Assembly (NCBI GenBank): GCA_046706185.1
Contig: JBJKPR010000034.1
Coordinates: forward strand, 10,721 to 74,720
Length of the DNA stretch: 64,000 nt
From: JAJZXY01 sp046706185
GTDB taxonomy: Archaea > Thermoplasmatota > Thermoplasmata > Sysuiplasmatales > Sysuiplasmataceae
Direction of reading: 5' to 3'
Shown: one piece after another, positions 44,505 through 54,600 of the stretch
Layout: the number at the start of each line of letters is the position of its first letter
Position numbering within the stretch: position 1 is the first letter of the stretch
Notes under the pieces: generated by a model
What the model saw: only the letters and a program-made list of their open reading frames with translations
Told to the model about the DNA's origin: nothing
Databases searched by the model: none
Program-made: the position numbers and the translations under genes

Positions 44505-45113
44505 TTGGCTTCCAAGTGCCCGATTGAAGTCCTTCTCAGTGTCAGAAGGAAGGATTGCAGGCTGGAGAATACGCTTGCCGGGGTGAGCTGCAGGATAGAG
44601 CGCCTGGCGGTAAGGCCAGACCGTGTCCTCCACAAGGTCATTCCAAACAACGGTGAGGACATTGAGGCAGTGCTCAGGTCGAGGAATTTTGACACCAAGC
44701 GAACGAGGAACGGTACCGTGTGGGTGGAATGCACCAGCTGCAGCGTGTGCTCGTTCTTCGCCAGAATACCCTTCCTTGAAGTCGTCGGCATGACTTCAGC
44801 ACAGGAGGACAGACTGATGGTGAAGGCACAGCTTCCGTCCCTTTCAAGCCTCAGATACCTCAAGTCGAAGCTCAAGTATGCCGGGCTCGAATACCATGTG
44901 GCAGACGTCAGGCCGTTCTCCCACATGGAGGTAACGCAGAGGGAGAGAGAAGCACTCCAGTTCGCTCTGGAGAGAAACTATTTTGAGTTTGAAAACAGGA
45001 GCACTCTAAGCGAGCTTGCGGAACAGATGGGAGTATCAAAGTCATCACTGTCCGAGACGCTGAGGCGCGGCACGAGAAAAGCGGTCATCCAGTATCTCAG
45101 CTCACATGAATGA
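44505..45113 (+). CDS. HTH_10 (bacterio-opsin activator-type) transcriptional regulator
   Basis: A 202-residue archaeal regulator. The N-terminal 135 residues form a ligand- or redox-sensing region of unknown type with Cys-rich ECTSCSVCSFFARIPF near residues 75-90. The C-terminal HTH_10 domain runs VTQREREALQFALERNYFEFENRSTLSELAEQMGVSKSSLSETLRRGTRKAVIQYL in the usual order. Start is TTG 44505 with GGAG and GGTG upstream. Its stop overlaps the acyl-CoA dehydrogenase start (ATGA), so it likely regulates that gene or the facing operon. Confidence 0.88.
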   Translation: MASKCPIEVLLSVRRKDCRLENTLAGVSCRIERLAVRPDRVLHKVIPNNGEDIEAVLRSRNFDTKRTRNGTVWVECTSCSVCSFFARIPFLEVVGMTSAQEDRLMVKAQLPSLSSLRYLKSKLKYAGLEYHVADVRPFSHMEVTQREREALQFALERNYFEFENRSTLSELAEQMGVSKSSLSETLRRGTRKAVIQYLSSHE

Positions 45114-46357
45114 CCGATCTGCCGGCCGCCTTTCCTGTCCGTGTACCTCAGAAGTGTGATAAACGGGCAATGGATTCGTTGTTCGTGTATCAAAGACAAC
45201 TGAGCGAAGAGCGGCGTATGCTCGTGAAGGCGGTCGCCGAACTTATGGAGAAGTATGACGAACGGTACTGGTCTGGACTGGAAAGGGAGTCCGCATATCC
45301 TTCCGAACTCGTCGATGAATTTGCTCGCATGGGGTTCTTCTCTGCGCCTGTACCCAAGGAATACGGCGGTAGCGGCCTTGGCATAACCGATGCCTCGCTG
45401 ATACTGGAGGAGGTAAATGCGTGCGGCGGTAACGCACAGCCATTTCACGGTCAGTACTATCTTTCATGGCTGTTCTCGAGGTTCGCATCCGCTGCGCTGA
45501 AGGAACGGTACCTGCCCGGGCTTGCCACCGGCGCGATGAGAATGCAGACCATGGCGCTGACCGAACCAGACGCAGGGTCAGAGACAACGAAAATCAGGAC
45601 ATACGCAGAAAGAGAGGGAAACAGGTATGTCATAAACGGTGAGAAGGTCTTCGCTTCGAGGGTGGAGCAGTCTGACCTCATGGTACTTGTTGCCAGGACA
45701 ACACGGTATGAGAATGTTGAGAAGAAGACTGACGGCATCAGCATCTTCCTTGTCGACCTGAAGGATGCGGAGGGGCTCGAGGTCAAGAGGATCAGGACTA
45801 TGTTCAACAGCCAGACTTACCAGCTCTACATAAGCAACCTGGAGGTCCCTGCAGGGAACCTGATAGGCGAGGAGGGCAACGGGTTCAGGCAGCTATTCCA
45901 CGTGCTTGACCCTGAGCGGGTCCTTCTGGCATCAGAAAGCATCGGTGACTGCAGGTGGTTCCTGCAGAAGTCTGTGGAGTATGCGGGCAAGAGGGTCGTG
46001 TTCGGCGGGCCGATAGGCAGGAACCAGGGTGTACAGTTTCCAATTGCCGATGTCTATGCAAAGATGAGGGCGGCAGAAAGTGTCAGGTGGGAAGCTGCAA
46101 CGCTCTACGATTCCGGCGAAGGGAACATGAGGAGCGTGGGCGAGATGGCAAACATCGCAAAGTACCTTTCCGCCGAGTGCGCATGGCAGGCGGCGAACGT
46201 CGCAATGGACACCTACGGAGGGTACGGCCTTGCAGTGGACACGGGCATAGAAAGGAAGTTCAGGGAGGCAAGGCTGTACAAGGTTGCGCCCATATCGCAC
46301 AACCTTATTCTCGCCTACATAGCACACAACGTGCTCGGCCTGCCAAGGTCCTACTGA
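45110..46357 (+). CDS. Acyl-CoA dehydrogenase
   Basis: A 415-residue flavoenzyme. The FAD-binding strand MALTEPDAGSETTKIRT is near residue 145, VINGEKVFASRVEQSDL and the middle beta domain follow, and the C-terminal helical domain ends with DTYGGYGLAVDTGIERKFREARLYKVAPISHNLI. Substrate chain length is not deducible. The catalytic base position of the family falls in the GGYGLAVDTGIER region, where the usual pattern is somewhat changed. Start ATG 45110 overlaps the regulator; ATG 45170 is closer to the usual N-terminus. It ends three bases from the end of the facing CoA-transferase gene. Confidence 0.9.
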   Translation: MTDLPAAFPVRVPQKCDKRAMDSLFVYQRQLSEERRMLVKAVAELMEKYDERYWSGLERESAYPSELVDEFARMGFFSAPVPKEYGGSGLGITDASLILEEVNACGGNAQPFHGQYYLSWLFSRFASAALKERYLPGLATGAMRMQTMALTEPDAGSETTKIRTYAEREGNRYVINGEKVFASRVEQSDLMVLVARTTRYENVEKKTDGISIFLVDLKDAEGLEVKRIRTMFNSQTYQLYISNLEVPAGNLIGEEGNGFRQLFHVLDPERVLLASESIGDCRWFLQKSVEYAGKRVVFGGPIGRNQGVQFPIADVYAKMRAAESVRWEAATLYDSGEGNMRSVGEMANIAKYLSAECAWQAANVAMDTYGGYGLAVDTGIERKFREARLYKVAPISHNLILAYIAHNVLGLPRSY

Positions 46358-46360
46358 CTG

Positions 46361-47806
46361 CTACCCCATCCATTGAGCTGCCAGGGACGGGTCGAATGGA
46401 AGGTGCTGCTTCCGTTCCAGCGCGCGAGACAGATACCTCTGCAGCCGATCTTTGAATGCAGGATGGCTGCATCTGTCTATGATGAGGTTCGCCCTTTCCG
46501 CAGGGCCAAGGCCCCGAAGATCTGCCACCCCCTGCTCAGTGACCACCATGTCTGCGTCCTGCTTTGGAATGTCGACGTTTGCAAGCATCGGCACTATCCT
46601 TGAGACACTGCAGTCCGAAGTGGCAGAGGGGAGGGCAAGTATTGTTGTCCTTGCGGACCTCGTGAAGTCGCCTGAACCGCCCACACCGTTGTGAATCCTG
46701 CCGCCTATGTGAGAGACATTTGCCCCCCCGAATATGTCAATGCTTATCGCAGGCTGGACCGCAACAACACCAAGCCTGCTGATCAGCTCGCCGCTGTTGG
46801 TTATCTCGTTCGGCCTCAGGACAATACTTCCGTCGAAGCTTCCAAAGTCATCGAGGAAGGCATCGGTGTAATGCTGCTCCCCGGGCAGAGTGTAGACTGC
46901 TGAAGCGCTCACACACTTCACCTTCGACCCCAAGTAAGCGGTCCATCTGGAAGGTATTATCTCAGACCAGATCTGCAGCGACTCCCTGTCAATCTTTTCG
47001 ATCACTGCGCTTGCTATCGGACCTGCGCCAAGCTGCAGCGGGCTGTCGAAACCTTTCCACGACAACTCCGAGTCAAGCACAGTTGACAGCCTGTCGGCAA
47101 TCTCAAGGTCGTCCCCACTAACCCGGCTGTATGAACCAGCGACCTCCTCCCTTGTTTCGCCTGTAACAACGGCCGCGATCTTCGATGCCTGTATTGTCAT
47201 GCAGTCCCTGCCGACCCTGTCCATGACACTTCTGATCTCTATTGGCTCTCCGTGTATCGGCAGGTAGAGATCATGGAGCCCCATCAACTCTGGCTTTGCA
47301 GTATTAATCTCCACTATCACCTTCCTGCTGGCATGGACCATAGCCATGGATGCATCGACCGAAAGCGACGGCACAATGCCTCCCTCCTCTGTGATTCCTG
47401 TTGCTTCGATCACCGCAACGTCGATGGGGCTGCCGGCCGGGATGCCTCCTTCCCTCAACATTCTCGAATACTCCGCCACCCAGTAATCGAAGAAACTGAC
47501 CCTGCCTGAATTAACCTTCTCCCTGGACTCACTGCCGCTCAGGTAGTAGTACCGCCGTGCAACATCGATGCCGTTAACGAACTTCTCGAACGATGCCGTC
47601 GCTCCACCTCCGTTGAGCACCGTGAGTCCCGTCTCCCCCAGCTCGCCCCTGAGGCTCAGCATCGCTGACGGTATGAGCTTGGGCACCGACTGGCCGCCCA
47701 TACCACCGAATGCCAGGCACTTTGCGCCACGGACATGCTGTCTCACCGCACTCTCCTCATCCGTCAGCTTCTCCAGGAGCTGCCTGTTTCTGATCCTTTC
47801 CGTCAT
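46361..47806 (-). CDS. Acetyl-CoA hydrolase/transferase family CoA-transferase
   Basis: A 481-residue class I CoA-transferase (Cat1/RipA-like). The catalytic glutamate is probably Glu334 in VLRPNEITNSGELISRLGV; the glycine-rich HNGVGGSGDFTRSA and VTEQGVADLRGLGPAERA follow as in succinyl-CoA:acetate and 4-hydroxybutyrate CoA-transferases. It is the last gene of a MaoC hydratase, CitE-like lyase, CoA-transferase operon, the same set as bacterial RipB, RipC and RipA, so it may activate itaconate with succinyl-CoA or acetyl-CoA. Mesaconate or citramalate are alternatives. ATG 47806 lies 15 bases after the previous stop. Confidence 0.9.
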   Translation of the reverse strand: MTERIRNRQLLEKLTDEESAVRQHVRGAKCLAFGGMGGQSVPKLIPSAMLSLRGELGETGLTVLNGGGATASFEKFVNGIDVARRYYYLSGSESREKVNSGRVSFFDYWVAEYSRMLREGGIPAGSPIDVAVIEATGITEEGGIVPSLSVDASMAMVHASRKVIVEINTAKPELMGLHDLYLPIHGEPIEIRSVMDRVGRDCMTIQASKIAAVVTGETREEVAGSYSRVSGDDLEIADRLSTVLDSELSWKGFDSPLQLGAGPIASAVIEKIDRESLQIWSEIIPSRWTAYLGSKVKCVSASAVYTLPGEQHYTDAFLDDFGSFDGSIVLRPNEITNSGELISRLGVVAVQPAISIDIFGGANVSHIGGRIHNGVGGSGDFTRSARTTILALPSATSDCSVSRIVPMLANVDIPKQDADMVVTEQGVADLRGLGPAERANLIIDRCSHPAFKDRLQRYLSRALERKQHLPFDPSLAAQWMG

Positions 47807-47821
47807 CCTGCCGCACCATCT

Positions 47822-48703
47822 TCAATTTCCGGCCGACAACGAAGCATCGCTGCTTCGGTTGCCCCCTTTTTTACTTCCCGTCGCTTTCCTTCCTGCATCG
47901 ATCAGCCGCTCTGCCATCCTGACGTGCACCATGTCCACCAGCTCATCGCCCAGCCTGATGGCGCCCCTGCCGCTCGCCGCCGCCGATCGGAACGCATTCA
48001 TGACGTTTTCCGCCCATGAAAGCTGGTCTGCGGTCGGTGAAAATACATTCTCCACAGGAGCCACGTGCGTCGGATGTATAACCTGCTTTCCGGAGAAGCC
48101 GTATCTTCTTGCGTTCGTTGCCTCGTCTACAAGGCCCTCAATGTTCTTTATCTCGAAATAGACCTTGTCTATTGCCTCTAGGCCGTATGCCCTTGCAGTC
48201 AGCACTATTCCAGTCAGGACATACGGGTTTCTTTCATATGCCGAGAGCTCCCCTCCGGCCAGCAGTGAAAGGTCTCCCCCTGCCCATGCAATTGCATCGG
48301 TCCCGTCTGATCTGGCAATATCTTCCAGGTTCAGCATCCCCTTCGGTGATTCGATCACAGGCAGGGTGCCTTTGCCGGTGGCTTTTGCAACGCCATCAAG
48401 ACGTGTTTCCGCCTTTGGAACGACGACCGTGTCCACAACATCCATCCTCCCGGCCATCTCAATGTCCGATGAACTCTGTCTGTCCGAAAGCGGGTTGATG
48501 CGCACGCATACCTCCCCGCAACTGAATTCAAGTTCTCCGAGCATCCTGGACAGCGTTCCCCTTGCGTTTCCCTTCTCAGCAGGGGGCACGGCATCCTCGA
48601 GGTCGAATATGATTGAGTCAACTGCAAGAGAGGCGGCCTTTGTTATCATATGCTCGTTGTTTCCCGGGACGTATAACTGCGCCCTCCTTATTTTCGACGA
48701 CAA
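47822..48703 (-). CDS. CitE-like (HpcH/HpaI aldolase family) acyl-CoA lyase
   Basis: A 293-residue TIM-barrel lyase of the citrate lyase beta/malyl-CoA lyase group. It begins RRAQLYVPGNNEHMITKA, then SIIFDLEDAVPPAEKGNAR with metal-proximal acidic residues, VCVRINPLSD with the substrate Arg, VPKAET, LPVIESPKGMLNLEDIA and AWAGGDLSL with the metal Asp. Without CitF/CitD partners it should act on free CoA thioesters such as citramalyl-CoA, malyl-CoA or methylmalyl-CoA. TTG 48703 starts one base after the MaoC gene; no citrate lyase partner genes are present. Confidence 0.88.
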   Translation of the reverse strand: MSSKIRRAQLYVPGNNEHMITKAASLAVDSIIFDLEDAVPPAEKGNARGTLSRMLGELEFSCGEVCVRINPLSDRQSSSDIEMAGRMDVVDTVVVPKAETRLDGVAKATGKGTLPVIESPKGMLNLEDIARSDGTDAIAWAGGDLSLLAGGELSAYERNPYVLTGIVLTARAYGLEAIDKVYFEIKNIEGLVDEATNARRYGFSGKQVIHPTHVAPVENVFSPTADQLSWAENVMNAFRSAAASGRGAIRLGDELVDMVHVRMAERLIDAGRKATGSKKGGNRSSDASLSAGN

Positions 48704-48704
48704 G

Positions 48705-49205
48705 TCAGCGCCCTTCCTTCCCGCCTTCCCACTTCCTGCCGCGCATCGGTATCATGAATTTCCTGTCGAATGTTACAAGAGTTTCCCCTTTCTGATTTCT
48801 CCCTGTGGTCTTTATCGAGACTATGCCAAAACCGGGCCTGCTCCCCGACTCCCTCTTTTCCGTCACCTCCACTTCAGCATAAACTGTATCCCCGCTGAAG
48901 GCAGGCTTGCTGAACTTCGCATTGTCGAGGGAAAGCATGAACCCCTTCGAACTCGTGAACTCCACCATCAGGCCGACAGCTATTGCCAGGGTCAGCATGC
49001 CGTTGACCACCAGCCTGCCGTTGAACGGTTCACCCGGGTAGCTCTTCTGAACGTAATCGGCGTTGAAATGTATCTGGTTGGAATTGTTCGTAAGCAGTGA
49101 AAACCAGATGTTGTCCGTGTCCGTCAGTGTCCTTCCGACACGGCTCCTCTGCTTGCTTCCGACTTCGAAATCCTCGTAATATGGCCCGTCATCGGTGAGT
49201 TGCAT
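48705..49205 (-). CDS. MaoC-family hydratase (itaconyl-/mesaconyl-CoA hydratase-like)
   Basis: A 166-residue single hot-dog-fold hydratase. The catalytic segment is SLLTNNSNQIHFNADYVQKSYPGEPFNGRLVVNG: the conserved His and an Asn where many R-hydratases have Asp, a form also seen in mesaconyl-CoA and itaconyl-CoA hydratases. It would add water to an unsaturated dicarboxyl-CoA to make the substrate of the CitE-like lyase. First gene of the three-gene operon. Start ATG 49205 is exactly where a TATA box at 49224-49237 puts transcription start; the open frame reaches 49313 beyond the promoter. Confidence 0.87.
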   Translation of the reverse strand: MQLTDDGPYYEDFEVGSKQRSRVGRTLTDTDNIWFSLLTNNSNQIHFNADYVQKSYPGEPFNGRLVVNGMLTLAIAVGLMVEFTSSKGFMLSLDNAKFSKPAFSGDTVYAEVEVTEKRESGSRPGFGIVSIKTTGRNQKGETLVTFDRKFMIPMRGRKWEGGKEGR

Positions 49206-49223
49206 GAGTGGACTGTAATATAT

Positions 49224-49237
49224 GCATAAATAAAAAC
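49224..49237 (-). promoter_or_regulatory. TATA box of the hydratase/lyase/CoA-transferase operon
   Basis: Minus strand GTTTTTATTTATGC, centre 26 bases before ATG 49205. A second AT-rich stretch, CATATATTAC, lies directly downstream. Confidence 0.6.
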
Positions 49238-49357
49238 AAGCGTCGGCGTTCACCTGCAACTGGCAGCATCCCCTCTTGCTTTTCGCCGGTGTGGCTTCAC
49301 ACTTCGCCTGCACCCTATGACTTTTTGGCGAAGCCGGATTCTGGGGCAGGCCGAGCC

Positions 49358-50158
49358 TTATGCGGTTGCCTGCCCGATTGTGTATGTGTGCGGCGGTTTG
49401 TCCATTTCGTAGTACTTCCAGAAGTACGATTTCCTGAGCTCAAACCCCAGAGATGGGGTCAGTGTTGCCTTCGTCCCCCGGGGCATCCGCACGATCGCAT
49501 AGGCGATAAATCCATTCCTTATGCTGTGGTCTGTCACGCACCATTCAATCGTGTTCTTCAAAGGGGCAGATGAGAGTACCTCGGCTCTACGCGATTTCCA
49601 TTGAAGCGGGAAACCGAGCCTCAGGCCCAAACTGCCAACTGCCTTGTCCCCTGCATGGAAGGAAACAAATTCTGCGAGAGTGCTGGACAAGTCGATGTTC
49701 GCATCTTCAGTGTTGTAGACTGTCTCCTGTGACATCGGAGTAGGGTACAGGCTGAAGAACACAGGTGGATTTTCACCACTTGTCGGCTCCAGGCTAAGTT
49801 CGAGGCGCAACAGCACGATGTGCTTGTCCAGCGGCGCAGAAACGGACAGGGGCACCTCAATCAGGTGGAAATTCATGTCCTTTCGTGCTTGTTCCGAGAC
49901 TCCGAGAGCAACACCATGCTGTTCCGCATATTCGGAGAGTTCTCTTGACACAATTTCGTCCGGCGGGGAAACATCCACCTCGTGAACCCAGTTTCTTGCA
50001 TCCTCATCTGATGCCTCGACTGTGTTGTCCAGAGGGAAGTGCGGGTAGATGTCTCCAAGTTCAGGCCTGCTGATTTTCCTTCCCTGTATTTCACGTTCGG
50101 GGAAACCTGCCGGATGGAAACTCACCTCCATTTTCATTGCCTTTTTGATTTCCTGCAT
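49358..50158 (-). CDS. Unknown soluble protein
   Basis: About 266 residues with no family recognised. It is hydrophilic, without signal peptide or membrane helix, and has beta-rich segments such as KHIVLLRLELSLEP and GFIAYAIVRMPRG. The C-terminal half (SLGLRLGFPLQWKSRR through TPSLGFELRKSYFWKYY) suggests a beta-sandwich. ATG 50158 has GGGGGA nine bases upstream and is used here; ATG 50242 and an upstream frame to 50296 are also open, so the N-terminus is uncertain. No operon partner is evident. Confidence 0.6.
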   Translation of the reverse strand: MQEIKKAMKMEVSFHPAGFPEREIQGRKISRPELGDIYPHFPLDNTVEASDEDARNWVHEVDVSPPDEIVSRELSEYAEQHGVALGVSEQARKDMNFHLIEVPLSVSAPLDKHIVLLRLELSLEPTSGENPPVFFSLYPTPMSQETVYNTEDANIDLSSTLAEFVSFHAGDKAVGSLGLRLGFPLQWKSRRAEVLSSAPLKNTIEWCVTDHSIRNGFIAYAIVRMPRGTKATLTPSLGFELRKSYFWKYYEMDKPPHTYTIGQATA

Positions 50159-50401
50159 TTTACCAAATCCCCCGTCTACGCTCAACGTGGAGAATTGCGC
50201 GTTTAATGAGTCCACTAGCCGCAGGCCTGTCCAAATCAACATTCTATGTATGCTAATTACCTCAGGGCAGCAATACTGATATGCCTTCCCCGACACCGGT
50301 GCCGGCCTCTGCAGCCCTGAATAGAAGGCTGGTATGAAACAGCGTTTGCAGGAGACGGTGGCAACTGTCGGTTTTGTGGCCGGGTCAGCAGCAGTCCGTC
50401 T

Positions 50402-51592
50402 TCAAAGCGGTTTCTCCTCCATGGTGCGATCACCGGCTGAAAGTCTGTTCGATTGTTTGCGGTATCCGAAGTGAAAAATGTACATTGCCACAATTGAGGC
50501 AAGCCCTGTGAATATCGCAGACAGAAACAACAGCGTGGATCCTCCGAAGTGATACGCCATTCCTCCCATCGCGGGCCCCAGGCTCCATAGTGAGGAGTTG
50601 ATGAGTGCGAAGATGCCCAGGTATTCCGCTCTCCGCCCTTCCGGCGCCAGCTTCGAAACCCAGACAAGCATAGCGGGCGAAACAAGCGCGAAACCAAGCT
50701 GCCTTATTGCCTGCGCAGGTATCAGGACGGACCAGGTCGGAGCTATCATGAAGACGGTGAATGCCGTGACTGCGGCTGCCGTTCCGAGAAAAAGGTTCGG
50801 CATCTCACCGTGCCTGTCGACCCATCTGCCAGACTGCATTCCGGCAAATGCGGTTGTAGCCAGCCCTGCCACTGCGATCAGCCCCACATCGAAGTTGTTC
50901 GCTCCAAGCATTGTTGCCCAAACGCCGTAAAAGGCTCCTGCGGCGCCAGACCCAAGCGTCCGGATGGAGACGACGCAGGAAAAGAGAATCAGCGGTTTAA
51001 GGGTGCCAATCGACTTGATGCCCTCCCTTCTGCCTGCGGTGGTGTCGGAAACAAGCAGCAGAACGTAAACGCCCGTTCCCACCATTGCAACTCCTGCAAA
51101 GTAGAAAAGGAAGCTGAAGCCGAAGCTGTCTATCAGCAGGGCGACCACCATGAAACCTGCAATCGAACCTGCCGCCGATGAGGATGTCAGTGTCCCGTAC
51201 GACACGCCCCTCTCTCCCTCCTTTGTCACATCTGCAACAAATGCCTGCAGCGCTGGCATGCCGATGGAGAGCACTATGGTTCCTGCCACGAACGACAATC
51301 CCGCAGTCACCGCATCCGGCAGGAATGGTATTGAGACATAGAATGGAAGGGCACCAAGCTCCGCCCCGACCAGGAAAGGCTTCCTGCGGCCAGTCCTGTC
51401 CGACCATCGCCCTGCCAGCGGTCCCACCAGACTGCCTGCAAGATAACCGGCAGACATGAAGAGCAGCGCTGCTGCCACCGAGGCGTGCCTGATGCTGACA
51501 AGGTATATCGGGAAGAAGGCAAGGAACACTCCCGTTCTGTTGCTGGAAAGGAGTGAATACAAGGCGAGTGTGACAACTGCGCGCTGGACCAC
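50402..51592 (-). CDS. MFS permease, efflux type
   Basis: A 396-residue twelve-helix MFS_1 protein. The loop 2-3 signature is AGRWSDRTGRRKPFLVG, and helix 4-5 has GMPALQAFVADVTKEGERG. The central loop is short. It resembles sugar- or drug-efflux members more than the MHS importers elsewhere in the window. The plus strand between 51593 and 51692 holds nothing recognisable. Substrate unknown. Confidence 0.85.
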   Translation of the reverse strand: MVQRAVVTLALYSLLSSNRTGVFLAFFPIYLVSIRHASVAAALLFMSAGYLAGSLVGPLAGRWSDRTGRRKPFLVGAELGALPFYVSIPFLPDAVTAGLSFVAGTIVLSIGMPALQAFVADVTKEGERGVSYGTLTSSSAAGSIAGFMVVALLIDSFGFSFLFYFAGVAMVGTGVYVLLLVSDTTAGRREGIKSIGTLKPLILFSCVVSIRTLGSGAAGAFYGVWATMLGANNFDVGLIAVAGLATTAFAGMQSGRWVDRHGEMPNLFLGTAAAVTAFTVFMIAPTWSVLIPAQAIRQLGFALVSPAMLVWVSKLAPEGRRAEYLGIFALINSSLWSLGPAMGGMAYHFGGSTLLFLSAIFTGLASIVAMYIFHFGYRKQSNRLSAGDRTMEEKPL

Positions 51593-51692
51593 GGCGCTGT
51601 ATCCGCCTTCTGGTAGATATCCATGAGTCGTGGAACCTGCCGATGAACCCCCAGGGTGGCAGTGTCTGCCGCAATGCCTCCTTCAGCCTTCT

Positions 51693-54600
51693 TCAGCTCT
51701 TTTTCCTGCGTGAAAGCGCAATCGCAACACCGGCAACGGCGACCACGAGGACGATTCCTGTCAGCAGATACAGCATGTCTCCGACTGGCAGAAGTCCGCC
51801 GCCTGTCGCAGTCTGATTTTTGTGCGTCTGTGTTCCTGTCTGCTGGGTGAAGGAGACCGGCTCGCTGACTGAAGAACCATGAACAGCAAGCGTTCCAGAG
51901 GTCGTGCTTTCATTGTAGCCGCCTATCTGACCGATTGTGTAGGAATAGGTTCCATTGGGCTCCGCGAATACGATCGTGGACGAGGTCGAGGACTTGTTGA
52001 CCCCGTTGAGCGTGGCAGACCATGAAGTCCCGGCCTGCAGTCCTGTTTCTGCAAAAGTGACTGCATAAGTTACTTCGCTGAAATACACTGCTACAGTGGC
52101 TGGCGCACCTGTAACGTTGAAAACACCACCCGCAGCCTCAAATTCAGTGTTATTGGTGCCTATGATGTACCGGTAGGAACCGTTGGGCTCGGAAAATGCT
52201 ATGTTGGATGTGGTGGAACTGAAGGACTGGCCATTCGTCAAGTTGACGAACCATTCGGAACCCGCCGGTAGTCCTGCTTCTGTGAATGTGGTTGCATACG
52301 GGGGGCCGCCCGCAACAGAGCTGAACGCAACTGATAGCGAAATCGGGGATCCGCTGACTGCGAATGTGCCTGAAGGCTGAGAAGGAGAGTACTGTGAGTT
52401 TGCTGAAGAGGCTGTGAAGGAGTAGGTGCCATTTGAGAACGAAGTCTGAATGGATGTTCCACTGCTGAAGAAAGAACTGCCTCCTGATATGTTCCACCAC
52501 CATTCTGTGCCTGATGGCAGCCCTGTTTCACTTACTCTTACGCTGTACGTGACTGGATTGAACTGCGCCGCGGCGGACACGGAAGCACCATTGACTGCGA
52601 ACGATCCGCCGTTGGCCGCATAAGCGTTGTCTGCTGTCCCAATGATGTAACTGTACGTGCCGTTTGGTTCTGCGAAGGAGATAGTGCTTGTGCTGCTGCT
52701 GAAAGAGCCTCCTCCTGTGATGTTGACAAACCAGGCGATTCCCGACGGCAGTCCAGACTCTGTGAATGCCACGCTGTATGTGACTTCCACAAACGAGTCA
52801 GTCAGCGTGATGTTCAAACCATTGACGGTGAATGTACCGGAAGCCTGAGAGGGAGCATAAGTTCTGTCGGATGAGGACACAGTATAGCCGTACGTCCCAT
52901 TCTGCTCCTGCAGTGAAGCGCTGCTGCTCCCTGAAGCAACAGATATCCCGCCTGTTACGTTGAAGTACCAGACGGTTCCCGCCGGCAATCCGTTTTCGGT
53001 CATTGTAACCGTATACTCGTTTGTTGCGAAGTACAGCTGTACGGTCATCGCGCTGCCGTTGACAACGAAGTTGCCGGGCGGGCAAGTCCATGAAGTGTTC
53101 GAAGATGACGCAATGTAGCCGTATGTGCCGTTCTGTTCCTGCACTACTGTGGATGCGGACGCCGAGACGGTGATGTTCTGGCCATTGCTGAGGTTGACAT
53201 ACCAGGAAGTGCCTGCAGGCAGCCCGTTTTCAACAAGCGTCACCTGATATGTTGCGTTATACACGACCTGAATGGCAAACGTAACGTTCAGCGTTGCGCC
53301 CGGGCCGTTTACGCTGAGTGTCCCGCTTGAGGGAGATGCAGTGTAATTGCCTGCACTCTGAACAGAGTAATTGTATGTTCCGTTGAACTCATAGAAGCTG
53401 ATGTACTGAGTGTTGGACGAGTGGTCGACACCCGCCACCATGGCAGACCACTCTGTTCCAGCAGGAAGACCCGATTCGGTTACATTCACTGAATATCCTT
53501 GGATTGTTCCAGAGGTGATAGTTGACAGGGTGCCTGAGCCGTAATTGGCACAGTATACATAATTGCTGGTTGAGTCATAGGCAAGCGCTTCCGGCTGATT
53601 CCCCACAGACACGGACGCCACAACCGAGTTTGTGCCGGTGTATATCACACTTATGTTTCCAGTGTATTCATTGACTGCGTAGACACAGGCGTCCGCGGGA
53701 TCGTAGACTATAGACAGTGGATTTGAGCTCACATTCACTGTGCGGTCGACCGTATTTGTGACGGTATTGACAACGGACACATTATACCCGCCTGCGTTTG
53801 CCACATAAAGGTAGCCGCTGACAGGATCGTATGCCATACCTCCAGGCCCATAACCAACGTTGACCATGGAGACAATTGCGTTGGAACTCGTGTTTATCGC
53901 CCAGACTGCACCATGTCCGAATATCGCCTGGCCGGAGGCATAGATGTACCCGTTTGCCGGGTCGTACGCCAGGCCGACAGTGTAATTGCCAGTTGCTATT
54001 GTTGCCGTCACCGTATTTGTTGTGGTGTTGATGACTGAAATATCGTCGGAATAGACATTCGCAACATAGATGTTCCCGTTTGCCGGGTCGAAGACTATAC
54101 CATGAGGCTCGTACCCCACGGGGACCGTTGCCACCACTTTGTTCGTTGACCCGTCTATCACGGAAACATTGGAATTCCCTGAATTTGTGACATAGATCGT
54201 CGAGTCTGCAGGATCGCATGCAATTCCCGCAGGCGTTCCTCCGACGTAAACCGAGGAAACAGCCTTGCCTGTTGAGGCGTTTACAACCGAGACGTTGTTT
54301 GTGATGGTGTTTGCAACATACACCTGGCCGTTCGTTACGTCAAAGGCAACTGCAACGGGTGTCATACCGACCCTGACCGAGCCTGTCAGCTGGTTTGTTG
54401 AAGTGTTCACAACAGATATGTTGTTTGACGCCGACTCTGCAATGAGCAGGCTTCCGGATGCCGCGTCTACGGCCATTCCTGCAGGGTTCACTCCGACATT
54501 CACGCTTGCTGAAACTGTATTCGTCGACGTGTCAATAACAGAAATGTTGTTGCTGTTGGAATTCGCAACGTAGACTGTACCACTGGCCGGGTCATATGCT

